Shown here in pieces: positions 1 through 7,324 of a DNA stretch of 64,000 nucleotides. The notes beneath the pieces are model-generated. The model worked only from the letters and a program-made list of their open reading frames with translations, was not told the DNA's origin and did not search any database. The number at the start of each line of letters is the position of its first letter. Within the stretch, counting starts at the first letter, position 1. Location of the stretch: the NCBI GenBank assembly GCA_910586205.1, contig CAJUGD010000007.1:3765-67764 (forward strand). The letters run 5' to 3'. The stretch comes from an uncultured Lachnospiraceae bacterium. Lineage in GTDB: Bacteria > Bacillota > Clostridia > Lachnospirales > Lachnospiraceae. Position numbers and translations under genes: made by a program.

Positions 1-252
1 AACTGGCGGCTGTATCTGGATGTTCCTCTCCAAGCACCCTCTCACGTATCGCAAGCGCCTTCTTATACAGCACCTCCGCTTTCCCGTACTCTCCCTGACT
101 CGCATACACTCCTGCCAGGTTGTTATAACTGGCGGCTGTATCTGGATGTTCCTCTCCAAGCACCCTCTCACGTATCGCAAGGGCTTTCCTACACAATCCT
201 CGGGCTTTCTCATATTCTGCCATGTACTGCAATAAGTATGCAAGGGCATTTA
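1..252 (-). repeat. 126-nt tandem repeat encoding TPR units
   Basis: The sequence starting at 1 recurs at 127, a period of exactly 126 nt (42 codons). The first 55 nt of each copy are identical, then they diverge. Identity at DNA level within a TPR array suggests recent duplication or gene conversion. The array continues beyond the window, so the number of copies is unknown. Confidence 0.85.
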
Positions 253-1528
253 TAATTTCAACCTGTTCCAAGCCATCTCCCATATTGACTTTTTTAATAA
301 TATTTTCTGCGAAAGACATATAGTGTTGACATTCCAAAGGTGAACCATTTTCAGGTAACTCAAGATACCTTTTGCATGCCTTTATGAGTCTAGCATGCTT
401 CTCAAACTCTGGCCTATTTTTTTTATAAATAAACTGTGCAAACACTGGATGCAGAGCATAGCTTTCCTGCTCTATATCAAACTGCAGCCATCCCTTTTCA
501 TATAAGCCCATCAGGATATCATCATCTTCATCTACCCCAGCATCCGCAAGCAACCATCCGTTACATATTTCTGCCTCTAAAGGTATATACGGAAATACAG
601 AAAATGCCTCCAAAATGTTCTGCTCAGCCTCTGTTAACTCAGACAAATCATATAGTATCTCATAAGATTCCTGGATATTAATAAGTTTTCCATCCTTATG
701 GAATTCCAGACAAAAACCGTTTTCCTCCAGTTTTTCACGCAACTTCCTCACTGACCACGTTTTTATCCGCGCCAAATGCGCCAGATGTTCCACTGTAATA
801 GTATGCCTTCCGACCAAATCCTTTATAACATAGTTTAAATCCTGGTCTTCCTCCGGCCTGACTTTCCTCCCACTGCCCTTAAACCGAATTTTCTCATAAA
901 TCTCTTTGCACTGCTCCATATCCAGGAAACCTATCGGGTACGGTTCGAATTCATCACAGATGGAAGCCTGCCGGGATGTAAGGATAACCGCCCCGGGAAT
1001 ACTCTTTAACTTCTGCAAACCCGGATCCGCATTTATGGACTTGTCCACATTATCCACAAACAGCAGCAGTTTTCCTCCTGAGGCGAGATATTCCAGCTCC
1101 TTCCAGGCTGCTTTCTGATTCTGCTCTGGACTCTCCTGCTCCTTAAACTTCAATCCGTTCTTCAGACTGCTGTCCATATTCTCATCATATTCAATAAAGC
1201 CTATATGCTGGAAAGGTACATTTTCATCCTTGGAATGCTTTTCAAAGTATTCGCCAAACAGTTTCCTGCAGATATGCGTCTTTCCAATCCCACCCATACC
1301 GCTCACCAGAACGGACTTGCGTCCTGCCTCTATCCTTTGGCGCAGCTCCTGCAGCTCTGTTTCACGTCCAGTAAAATAGGACACTGGTTTTATATTGGCA
1401 TTATGGGTGACAACAAACTTACGCTCTGAATCCTGAAACATTTTATAATAATTATTGGTTTGATTTCCCCCAACATAATCGCCTCCCACCTTACTTCCCT
1501 TAAGGCGGTTATCTATTTTTTGATCCAT
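1..1528 (-). CDS. NB-ARC (STAND) ATPase with C-terminal TPR repeats, cut by window edge
   Basis: Reading frame open from an ATG at 1528 to the window edge (509 codons), so the C-terminus is missing. The start has GGAGAAGG 7 nt upstream. Residues 14-28 hold VGGDY followed by NNYY. An NB-ARC/AP-ATPase domain follows: Walker A GMGGIGKT at about 77-84, Walker B LLLFVDNVD at about 154-162, and sensor-like ILTSR at about 182-186. The end is a run of 42-residue TPR units of the kinesin-light-chain type (LGEEHPDTAASYNNLAG). In this family the TPRs usually sense a ligand and the NTPase oligomerises. No effector domain is visible, and the 22-bp-upstream TIR gene could supply it. The defence role is inferred from architecture and pairing. 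Confidence 0.88.
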   Translation of the reverse strand, partial: MDQKIDNRLKGSKVGGDYVGGNQTNNYYKMFQDSERKFVVTHNANIKPVSYFTGRETELQELRQRIEAGRKSVLVSGMGGIGKTHICRKLFGEYFEKHSKDENVPFQHIGFIEYDENMDSSLKNGLKFKEQESPEQNQKAAWKELEYLASGGKLLLFVDNVDKSINADPGLQKLKSIPGAVILTSRQASICDEFEPYPIGFLDMEQCKEIYEKIRFKGSGRKVRPEEDQDLNYVIKDLVGRHTITVEHLAHLARIKTWSVRKLREKLEENGFCLEFHKDGKLINIQESYEILYDLSELTEAEQNILEAFSVFPYIPLEAEICNGWLLADAGVDEDDDILMGLYEKGWLQFDIEQESYALHPVFAQFIYKKNRPEFEKHARLIKACKRYLELPENGSPLECQHYMSFAENIIKKVNMGDGLEQVEIINALAYLLQYMAEYEKARGLCRKALAIRERVLGEEHPDTAASYNNLAGVYASQGEYGKAEVLYKKALAIRERVLGEEHPDTAAS

Positions 1529-1550
1529 AGTAATCCTTCTCCCGTATCAG

Positions 1551-2204
1551 TTAGTTCTTTAACACCGCTTTCTCTATCTGTATCTCTACCTCCTGGATAT
1601 CTGGATTGTTCCTGTCTGCAACTATACTTAAAAACTCGCTCACAGAAGACGCAATATTTTTATAGCGCTTCAAGTCTGCTGCCAGCTCAACCGCATTAGC
1701 CGGATCCAGACCTCTTACAGCAGCTTCCAGCTCATCACATTTCTGTTGCCAGTAACTTATGTACCCAGCGCGTACCAAAGGATCGTATATACCCTTTTCT
1801 ACAACAGCCGGGAATATCCTATCCGCATACTCCCGTTCTTTCATCATCTCCGTAGCTTCAAACATGCAGTTTTTAGATTTCAGGTACGAATCGCTGACAA
1901 TGAGAACTGCATAATCCTGCTGCCGAATGCCCTCCATAAACTTTCTGATGCTTTTCCATGCACCAATATCACGCACATCCCTTTTTATGGTTACGCCTGG
2001 AAGCCCTGACAGGTGCCTATCAATTCTGTCTGCAGTTTCCCCATCATGCCAGTTATAAGAGAGGAATATCGTTTTGTCGTCCTTACTCTTTTCCGTTCCC
2101 GCTTCTGCCTGAGAGCCATAATAATTATTAATTATAGTATTTCCACTTATATAATCGCCACCAACCGAAACGCCTTTCAGTACGTTTTTAACCTTCTGTC
2201 CCAT
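1551..2204 (-). CDS. TIR-domain protein with N-terminal VGGDY/NNYY motif
   Basis: 217 aa from the ATG at 2204, chosen because GGAGGTG lies 6 nt upstream. A longer frame reaches 2291 but has no good ribosome site. Residues 1-29 carry VGGDY and NNYY, like the start of the downstream NB-ARC protein. The TIR domain covers about 43-150: FLSYNWHDGE opens it and SKNCMFE holds a glutamate (E116) at the place of the catalytic Glu of NADase TIRs. A helical tail of about 65 residues follows. The stop lies 22 bp before the NB-ARC gene, so the two are probably one operon. Known TIR effectors cleave NAD+ or make cyclic ADP-ribose signals; which of these applies here is not shown. No signal peptide or membrane segment is seen. 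Confidence 0.85.
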   Translation of the reverse strand: MGQKVKNVLKGVSVGGDYISGNTIINNYYGSQAEAGTEKSKDDKTIFLSYNWHDGETADRIDRHLSGLPGVTIKRDVRDIGAWKSIRKFMEGIRQQDYAVLIVSDSYLKSKNCMFEATEMMKEREYADRIFPAVVEKGIYDPLVRAGYISYWQQKCDELEAAVRGLDPANAVELAADLKRYKNIASSVSEFLSIVADRNNPDIQEVEIQIEKAVLKN

Positions 2205-2291
2205 GAATTCCACCTCCGTAGTATAATAATGCAGCTGAGAGCTTCCCATTGTATTCTGTCCTCTGGCAGCAGCAATTAAACGGTAAGCCAA

Positions 2292-2868
2292 GGAACTACA
2301 CTATTCTCAGATTGTCCTAATTTTATATTTGGCTTTATGAGATACCATTAACAGTCCCTACATCATTACTATCATAAACAAATCCTTTTTTGTCATTTCT
2401 TATCTATCACTAGTATAATATAAACCATATTCATAATCAACCAATGCCATAAAAAAGTATATTAACAAATTTTAACACATTGCCATGTCAAGTATTTTTT
2501 CATTTTCCACAACTTTTTTCACACCATTTACACCAAAATTGACACCACTTTTCCCACTTATCTATAAAATCAGATAAAGCTAAATACAAACAAATTGCCG
2601 TTTTATGCGGCTTTATAAGACTTGATAAACCCTGGAATTTCCTATGATATTATTCTACAGTAACTATATGATATCTTAGACCAAGAAACAATTATAAACA
2701 GAAAAATCAATGAACATTTTGATAAAATCGCGTGTGATATTCCGTGTGATACTTTTTTTATAATCAGTGTATTTGATTATATATTTACAATAAATGTACA
2801 TATGCAAAAAATCCTTGAAAATACTGGCATTGAATAATACACCTAGCATTTCCAAGGATAAAATAAAA
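2292..2868. other. AT-rich intergenic region between TIR gene and tRNAs
   Basis: No convincing coding region. It is clearly more AT-rich than the flanking genes and holds the candidate promoter at 2412-2440. Small frames here lack ribosome sites, and some run into the tRNA. No repeat of the tRNA 3' end was found between the tRNA and the window edge. Confidence 0.6.
2412..2440 (-). promoter_or_regulatory. Candidate sigma-A promoter for the TIR/NB-ARC operon
   Basis: Read on the minus strand, TTGATT (2440-2435) is followed after 17 nt by TATACT (2417-2412). The spacing is ideal and both boxes are near consensus. The leader to the TIR start at 2204 would be about 200 nt. Confidence 0.5.
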
Positions 2869-2941
2869 TGGAGACAACGGGATTCGAACCCGCGGTCTCT
2901 ACGTTGCGAACGTAGCGCTTTCCCAGCTAAGCTATGTCCCC
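2869..2941 (-). tRNA. tRNA-Ala (anticodon CGC)
   Basis: 73-nt cloverleaf on the minus strand. The acceptor GGGGACA pairs with TGTCTCC with one G-U. The D stem is GCTT/AAGC. The anticodon stem CTACG/CGTAG encloses loop TTCGCAA, giving anticodon CGC. The T arm contains TTCGAAT. The discriminator base is A, and CCA is not encoded. Its 3' end points toward the TIR/NB-ARC genes. Confidence 0.93.
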
Positions 2942-2998
2942 ACAACAATATTAAACACTTGATATTCTATTCTCTGCCTCTAAATTGACAGAAAAAAA

Positions 2999-3071
2999 TG
3001 GAGACAACAGGGCTCGAACCTGCGACCCCATGCGTGTGATGCATGTGCTCTCCCAGCTGAGCTATGCCTCC
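2999..3071 (-). tRNA. tRNA-Val (anticodon CAC)
   Basis: 73-nt cloverleaf on the minus strand. The acceptor GGAGGCA pairs with TGTCTCC with one G-U. The D arm GCTC/GAGC, anticodon stem CATGC/GCATG with loop ATCACAC (anticodon CAC), and T arm GCAGG/CCTGT with TTCGAGC are all intact. It lies 57 bp upstream of tRNA-Ala on the same strand, so the two may be co-transcribed. CCA is not encoded. Confidence 0.93.
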
Positions 3072-3158
3072 GTTCATTATTCTACCACATTTTCAAAAAA
3101 ATGCAACACTTTTTTACAGTCTTTTGCAATTTTTTTCCAAGCTTTTTTTCAAGGATGA

Positions 3159-3839
3159 TTACAGCTCAAAATATTCCCGGTATTCTGTCTCAATCACATG
3201 CTTCATTCGGGTCATGCTGATATATAAATGCTTTTTTAAAGCCTCCTCCAACTCCCTCTCCTGCTGCTGTTCCAACAACACCAGAAGATAAGAATGCTCC
3301 CGGATAATACGGGAAAAATCTGTTTCCGTGGCAAAATCAAGCATTCTGAACCTGGAATAATGAAGCTGCTGTGCCTGGATAAATTCCCACAGCTTCCCTT
3401 TACCCAAAAATTCAAACCAAATTGCATGCATCCTGGCATCTATCTGATGAAACTGCTCTGAATCAAAGTCTGGCTGCTGAATCAAAAGCTCCTGCAGCCG
3501 TATCTGATGACGAACCTCCTCTAACTGCAGAGGCGTAGCCTCCTTCATAAAATCCCTCATAACCATCAGCTCCACTGCCACGCGCATATAGATCATCTGA
3601 CGGATATCCTCCAGATTCAGCCGTGTCACGTAAGTACCCGAATAAGGGATTGTATGGACAAAACCCTGCTCCTGCAGCCGCCTTAATGCCTCCCGGACTG
3701 GTGTCCGGGAAACATCAAAACGGGTACAAATCTCATTTTCACTGATCGGCTGTCCCGGCTTTAATGTCAGATTCAGAATATCTTTTTTCAGGGATTCAAA
3801 AACATAATCCCCTCGGTTTTTACAACATTTTCCTTCCAT
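3159..3839 (-). CDS. GntR family regulator, FadR (FCD) subfamily
   Basis: 226 aa from the ATG at 3839, which has GGAGG 6 nt upstream; the frame extends 17 codons further without support. Residues 10-75 form the winged helix, with the GntR signature around RFDVSRTPVREALRRL. Residues 85-220 are an all-helical FCD domain (HQIDARMHAIW, HSYLLVLL), which in this family binds an organic acid, often with a metal held by Asp and His residues. It lies 75 bp downstream of the SDR gene on the same strand. The GTATAC sites at 4751-4794 fit the GntR operator style, so it probably controls that gene and itself. Ligand unknown. Confidence 0.88.
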   Translation of the reverse strand: MEGKCCKNRGDYVFESLKKDILNLTLKPGQPISENEICTRFDVSRTPVREALRRLQEQGFVHTIPYSGTYVTRLNLEDIRQMIYMRVAVELMVMRDFMKEATPLQLEEVRHQIRLQELLIQQPDFDSEQFHQIDARMHAIWFEFLGKGKLWEFIQAQQLHYSRFRMLDFATETDFSRIIREHSYLLVLLEQQQERELEEALKKHLYISMTRMKHVIETEYREYFEL

Positions 3840-3914
3840 GTCTGACCTCCTGATCTGCTGCTGTCGGAACACCTGAAAGCTGTTTAGCATCCAATCCTTG
3901 TCCTTAGCAATCTC

Positions 3915-4718
3915 TTAGGATGGCTGTTTTCCTATATAAGCCTGGATTCCTCCATCTACATACAAAATCTGTCCATTTACAAAATCAGAGGCAGAAGATG
4001 CCAAAAAGACTGCCGGGCCACCCAGATCCTCTGCTTCTCCCCAGCGTCCTGCCGGAGTCTTTGATATAATAAACTGATCAAACGGATGGCGGGATCCATC
4101 TGCCTGCTTCTCCCGCAGAGGCGCGGTCTGAGGTGTTGCAATATATCCAGGTCCGATGCCATTACACTGAATATTATATTCACCATACTCAGAAGCAATA
4201 TTCCTGGTAAGCATTTTAAGGCCGCCTTTCGCTGCCGCATAAGCAGATACAGTCTCCCGGCCAAACTCAGACATCATGGAACAGATATTAATAATCTTGC
4301 CGCCGCCCTTTTTCATCATGGCAGGAATGACTGCCTTTGAGACAATAAAGGGTGCGTTCAAATCCACATCAATGACCTGACGGAAATCCTTTACATCCAT
4401 CTCAATCATGGGAATACGCTTAATGATCCCTGCGTTATTTACTAAAATATCCACGGATCCGACTTCCTTCTCAATGGTTTTCACCACCTCATTCACCGCA
4501 TCCTCATCTGTCACGTCACATACATAACCATGTGCTGTGATCCCTTCTGCCTTGTAAGCCTCCACCCCTTTGTCCACCAGCTCCTGACGAATGTCATTGA
4601 ATACAATGACAGCGCCGGCTTCTGCCATGGACTTTGCAATGGCAAACCCAATTCCATAAGAAGCGCCAGTAATCCATGCCACTTTACCTTCCAGCGAATA
4701 ATTCTTGATGTAATCCAT
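3915..4718 (-). CDS. SDR oxidoreductase, gluconate 5-dehydrogenase-like
   Basis: 267 aa from the ATG at 4718, with GGAG 9-10 nt upstream; the frame runs on to 4835 without a better site. Classical short-chain dehydrogenase: nucleotide motif GASYGIG at 18-24, NNAG at 94-97, catalytic Ser at about 147, Tyr160 and Lys164 in YAAAK. The C-terminal part (NGIGPGYIATPQTAPL, ending in VDGG) resembles gluconate 5-dehydrogenases, which interconvert gluconate and 5-ketogluconate. A KduD-like role is the main alternative. Cytoplasmic. Co-directional with the GntR gene, which suggests sugar-acid-responsive control. The class is certain, the substrate is not. Confidence 0.8.
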   Translation of the reverse strand: MDYIKNYSLEGKVAWITGASYGIGFAIAKSMAEAGAVIVFNDIRQELVDKGVEAYKAEGITAHGYVCDVTDEDAVNEVVKTIEKEVGSVDILVNNAGIIKRIPMIEMDVKDFRQVIDVDLNAPFIVSKAVIPAMMKKGGGKIINICSMMSEFGRETVSAYAAAKGGLKMLTRNIASEYGEYNIQCNGIGPGYIATPQTAPLREKQADGSRHPFDQFIISKTPAGRWGEAEDLGGPAVFLASSASDFVNGQILYVDGGIQAYIGKQPS

Positions 4719-4750
4719 AAGCTCTTTCTCCTTTTTCACATCTCTGATAC

Positions 4751-4794
4751 GTATACTTTTTATATAATTGTATACAAGCTTTTGATATGTATAC
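4751..4794. promoter_or_regulatory. Three GTATAC operator-like sites spaced 19 bp
   Basis: GTATAC occurs at 4751-4756, 4770-4775 and 4789-4794, each start exactly 19 bp from the next. The second and third are wider palindromes (TTGTATACAA and ATGTATACAT). They fit the GT-AC core bound by FadR-type GntR proteins and lie 33-76 bp upstream of the SDR start. The 19-bp step is near two helical turns, so bound dimers would sit on nearly the same DNA face. Confidence 0.6.
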
Positions 4795-4966
4795 ATTATC
4801 ACAGATATTCCCAAAAAACAACTGGCACTTTTCATAAATTATTGATGATTTTATTATGAACATTAACCATACAGAAACAAGCCCCAATAAAAATTTATGC
4901 CTGGTAAAGCGGAAGGCGCTGTCCTGCAAAGCTTCGCCAGATATAATTTGGTCAGGACATTAATAA

Positions 4967-4992
4967 CAGGCAGGGCGCAAACGCCCTGCCTG
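4967..4992 (-). terminator. Terminator-like hairpin downstream of cysteine-rich gene
   Basis: Perfect 11-bp GC-rich stem with a 4-nt loop, 28 bp past the stop at 5021. The following minus-strand sequence (TTATTAAT) is only a weak U-tract. Confidence 0.65.
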
Positions 4993-5020
4993 ACACCACA
5001 TCGCTCTGTAATTTTCCAAA

Positions 5021-5512
5021 TCAATCACAAGTATCGCAGCCGCCGCAGCTGTCTGCACCAGCGCCGGCAAGAGGCATGATTCCTCCATTGCTGCAGGCAT
5101 TGCAGCCATCCTGATATCCCTGATTGTATCCATCACGGAAACCAGCCTGGTAACACCGGCAGTTATGACCGCTTCCACAGGTTCCGCAGCCGCAAGTATT
5201 ACAGCCACAGTTATTGCAGCCGCAGCTATTATTATTCCCGCAGTTATTGCAGCCGCAGCTATTGTTATTCCCGCAGGTGTTGCAGCCGCAGCTATTGTTA
5301 TTTCCGCAGGTGTTGCAGCCACAGGTGCTGCCGCAGTTATTTCCTGTATTGCAGCCGCAGCTATTATTGCAAGGATCACAGCAGCTTCCATTATTGGTAC
5401 CGCAGCCTCCTACTCCTGTACTATTGCATACACAAGTGCATTTGCATCTGCATCTGCAATTCCTGCCGCATCCGTTACCAACTCCACATCTATTGCAATT
5501 ACATCCACACAT
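5021..5512 (-). CDS. Cysteine-rich repeat protein, probable spore surface protein
   Basis: 163 aa with 41 cysteines, no signal peptide and no membrane segment. Residues about 60-105 are 11-residue units of the form CGCNTCGNNNS. A short non-repetitive part (YQAGFRDGYNQGYQDG) follows, and the end is GGCDTCD. The start has AAAGGAG 10 nt upstream. No named family recognised. It is divergent from cotJA, whose first 35 residues also hold clustered Cys, so a coat or exosporium protein cross-linked by disulphides is the most likely role. Metal binding is an alternative. The dense Cys, Asn and Gly pattern held in one frame, a good ribosome site and a downstream hairpin support a real gene. Confidence 0.75.
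   Translation of the reverse strand: MCGCNCNRCGVGNGCGRNCRCRCKCTCVCNSTGVGGCGTNNGSCCDPCNNSCGCNTGNNCGSTCGCNTCGNNNSCGCNTCGNNNSCGCNNCGNNNSCGCNNCGCNTCGCGTCGSGHNCRCYQAGFRDGYNQGYQDGCNACSNGGIMPLAGAGADSCGGCDTCD
5214..5324 (-). repeat. 33-bp tandem repeats in cysteine-rich gene
   Basis: Near-identical 33-bp units begin at 5214, 5247 and 5280, with degenerate copies on both sides. Each encodes the 11-residue unit CGCN(T/N)CGNNNS. The copy number is probably variable between strains. Confidence 0.8.
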
Positions 5513-5552
5513 ATTTGAAATCTCCTTTTATTTTGTTTTGTAATGTATCCTA

Positions 5553-5580
5553 TGTGACATCCAAGACAAGTGTGACATCC
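5553..5580. repeat. Direct repeat TGTGACATCC in the divergent spore-gene spacer
   Basis: TGTGACATCC occurs at 5553-5562 and 5571-5580, an 18-bp step, between the cysteine-rich gene and cotJA. The second copy is framed by ACAAG and CTTGT. It could be a binding site for a late sporulation regulator. A -10-like CATATATA lies near 5620. No firm promoter can be assigned. Confidence 0.4.
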
Positions 5581-5665
5581 TTGTAAAATCATGTTTAAGA
5601 ACCTTTTTTCATTCTTTTCATATATATAATTAGAACCCTCTGTTCTTAGAAAGGAGCCTTTCATT

Positions 5666-6277
5666 ATGAATCCAAACAGCAACCAACGGTGTGGCTGTTC
5701 CTGCAGACCGCAGATTCCTACACCGCCCTGCATCAACACAGACTGCCACTGCAATCCATGCAGTTCTTTGCCGCCATCCCCTCCCCCCAAGCCTCCTGCC
5801 AGGCCGAGACAGCACAACTGCGGCAATTCACAGCAGGCAGGTACAATCATGCCTCCTGTTTCCCAAACCAGCCAATCAGCAAATGCAGCAGCCCCTCCTG
5901 TTATTCATCCTTCACTGCAGCCCGGCCAACCGACTAACATGACGGCTTCTTTGGCCATGCAGCCTGTTTCTCATCCCAATCAACCGGCTGACGCCACAGT
6001 AACCTCTGCCATGCAGACTGCATCACAAACCAATCAGCAGCCTAACACAGCCACTTCTTCCATGCAGCCCCAAACCTCCGGCACAACTGCCAAAGGCTGT
6101 GGGTGTCAGACAGGAAATTCTCTTACTTCTAATGGTGGAATATGCCAAATGACTATTGGCATGGGATATGTACCTTGGCAAAAATGGAGCCACACCTATC
6201 CGATGGAACAAGGATTTATACGCGGCACCATTTTCCCAGAGCTTGATTTTCCATTTTTAATGGGGAGGTGTCACTAA
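5666..6277 (+). CDS. cotJA: CotJA-type spore coat protein with long N-terminal extension
   Basis: 203 aa with AAAGGAG upstream of the ATG. The last 50 residues match CotJA: GMGYVPWQKW, then GTIFPELDFPFL. Usual CotJA proteins are about 70-85 aa, so some 130 residues are extra. The extension starts with clustered Cys (CGCSC, CHCNPC), continues with a proline run (SLPPSPPPKPPARP), and then has loose repeats rich in Gln, Ala, Pro and Thr with recurring NQPADAT/SAMQ phrases. It heads cotJA-cotJB-cotJC. CotJ proteins are made in the mother cell and assembled in the coat. The Cys pattern echoes the divergent cysteine-rich protein, which suggests both are cross-linked on the spore. Confidence 0.85.
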   Translation: MNPNSNQRCGCSCRPQIPTPPCINTDCHCNPCSSLPPSPPPKPPARPRQHNCGNSQQAGTIMPPVSQTSQSANAAAPPVIHPSLQPGQPTNMTASLAMQPVSHPNQPADATVTSAMQTASQTNQQPNTATSSMQPQTSGTTAKGCGCQTGNSLTSNGGICQMTIGMGYVPWQKWSHTYPMEQGFIRGTIFPELDFPFLMGRCH

Positions 6278-6279
6278 AT

Positions 6280-6531
6280 ATGTGTCAAAATGAAAATTCA
6301 TTATTGCAGAAAGTCTATGAAACCGGTTTTGCTTTAGATGAAGCTACGCTCTATCTGGACACTCATCCTGCTGACAGCCAGGCAATGGAATATTATCAGT
6401 ATGTAAAACGAGCCAACCAGAACGCAGTCTCAGCATATGAACAGACCTACGGACCACTGATGAGCAGCCAGGTAAATGCCAACACCTGGACCTGGATAAA
6501 TGGCCCCTGGCCATGGGAAGGAGGAAATTAA
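6280..6531 (+). CDS. cotJB: Spore coat protein CotJB
   Basis: 83 aa. Pattern LLQKVYETGFALDEATLYLD near the start and WINGPWPWEGG at the end is typical of CotJB, which is usually 80-90 aa. The ATG at 6280 has GGAGG 11 nt upstream. An in-frame GTG at 6268 overlaps that same site and is less likely. It begins 2 bp after the cotJA stop and ends 1 bp before cotJC, so the three are one translationally linked operon. CotJB is needed with CotJC for coat assembly in Bacillus; its biochemical activity is unknown. Confidence 0.9.
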   Translation: MCQNENSLLQKVYETGFALDEATLYLDTHPADSQAMEYYQYVKRANQNAVSAYEQTYGPLMSSQVNANTWTWINGPWPWEGGN

Positions 6532-6532
6532 T

Positions 6533-7171
6533 ATGTGGAGATATGAAAAACGGCTTCAATATCCGGTAAAAATCTCACAGACCAACCCGAAACTGGCACA
6601 GTTTATCATCAGCCAGTATGGAGGGCCTGATGGAGAAAGCGGTGCCGCTATGCGCTATCTCTCCCAGCGCTATGCCATGCCCTATCAAAAGGGAAAGGCC
6701 ATTTTGACTGATGTAGGTACCGAGGAGCTGGGACATTGGGAAATCATCGCAGCCATCGTCCACCAACTGACCCGCAACTTAACTCCTCAGGAAATAGAAG
6801 AATCCGGCTTTGGCCCCTACTATATTGACCATACCACCGGTATCTGGCCTCAGGCAGCAGGCGGCATCCCCTTTAACGCCTGTGAATTTCAGTCTAAAGG
6901 CGATCCCATCACAGATCTTTTTGAAAATTTGGCGGCAGAGCAAAAAGCCCGCACCACCTACGACAACATCCTCCGCATGGTCAAAGACCACGATGTCTGC
7001 GATCCCATCCGCTTCCTGAGGGAACGGGAAATCGTTCACTTCCAACGCTTTGGTGAAGCCCTCCGGGACGTTCAGGACCATCTGGACAGCCGCAACTTCT
7101 ATGCCTTTAACCCGGCATTTGACAAAGTATCCACACAAAACATACAAAATGTCAGACAACATTCCAAATAA
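6533..7171 (+). CDS. cotJC: CotJC, manganese catalase-like spore coat protein
   Basis: 212 aa from the ATG at 6533, with GGAGG 7 nt upstream. Manganese-catalase fold: the metal ligands fit EELGHWE in the second helix and REREIVHFQRF in the last. The length agrees with Bacillus CotJC (about 190 aa). It may remove hydrogen peroxide at the spore surface or serve mainly as structure. Last gene of the operon, followed by a terminator hairpin at 7180. Confidence 0.92.
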   Translation: MWRYEKRLQYPVKISQTNPKLAQFIISQYGGPDGESGAAMRYLSQRYAMPYQKGKAILTDVGTEELGHWEIIAAIVHQLTRNLTPQEIEESGFGPYYIDHTTGIWPQAAGGIPFNACEFQSKGDPITDLFENLAAEQKARTTYDNILRMVKDHDVCDPIRFLREREIVHFQRFGEALRDVQDHLDSRNFYAFNPAFDKVSTQNIQNVRQHSK

Positions 7172-7179
7172 TTTTTAAT

Positions 7180-7209
7180 AAGCCAGTGTCTTCATGCGCT
7201 GGCTTTTCC
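7180..7209 (+). terminator. Terminator after cotJC
   Basis: 9-bp stem AAGCCAGTG/CGCTGGCTT (one G-U) starting 9 bp past the cotJC stop, followed by TTTTCC. Confidence 0.7.
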
Positions 7210-7261
7210 TTCTCTATAACCCATATTCCCCTATTCTTTCCTGTAAAACGAGTAAAACAAG

Positions 7262-7300
7262 AAAAACCGGCAAGGCATATTCTTTTCCATGCCCCGCCGG
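7262..7300 (-). terminator. Terminator after the spoIID-spoIIQ pair
   Basis: On the minus strand a 12-bp stem (CCGGC outer part, two G-U pairs inside) with a 10-nt loop is followed by TTTTTC. It lies 25-63 bp after the stop at 7325. Confidence 0.75.
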
Positions 7301-7324
7301 ATTTCTCTTTTTGACAATCTTACC

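Noticed and set aside
1..252. CRISPR-like repeat array
   Set aside because: The repeats are 126 nt without spacers and encode TPR units.
2676..2988. Small frames on both strands around the tRNAs
   Set aside because: They run through tRNA-Ala, which explains their open frame.
3072..3158. Terminator for the GntR gene
   Set aside because: Only an A/T-rich inverted repeat with a long loop (TTGCAA/TTGCA) is present; too weak to list.
5165..5543. Plus-strand frames rich in Ala, Ile, Gln and Leu
   Set aside because: Mirror of the Cys/Asn/Gly repeats of the minus-strand gene; low complexity only.
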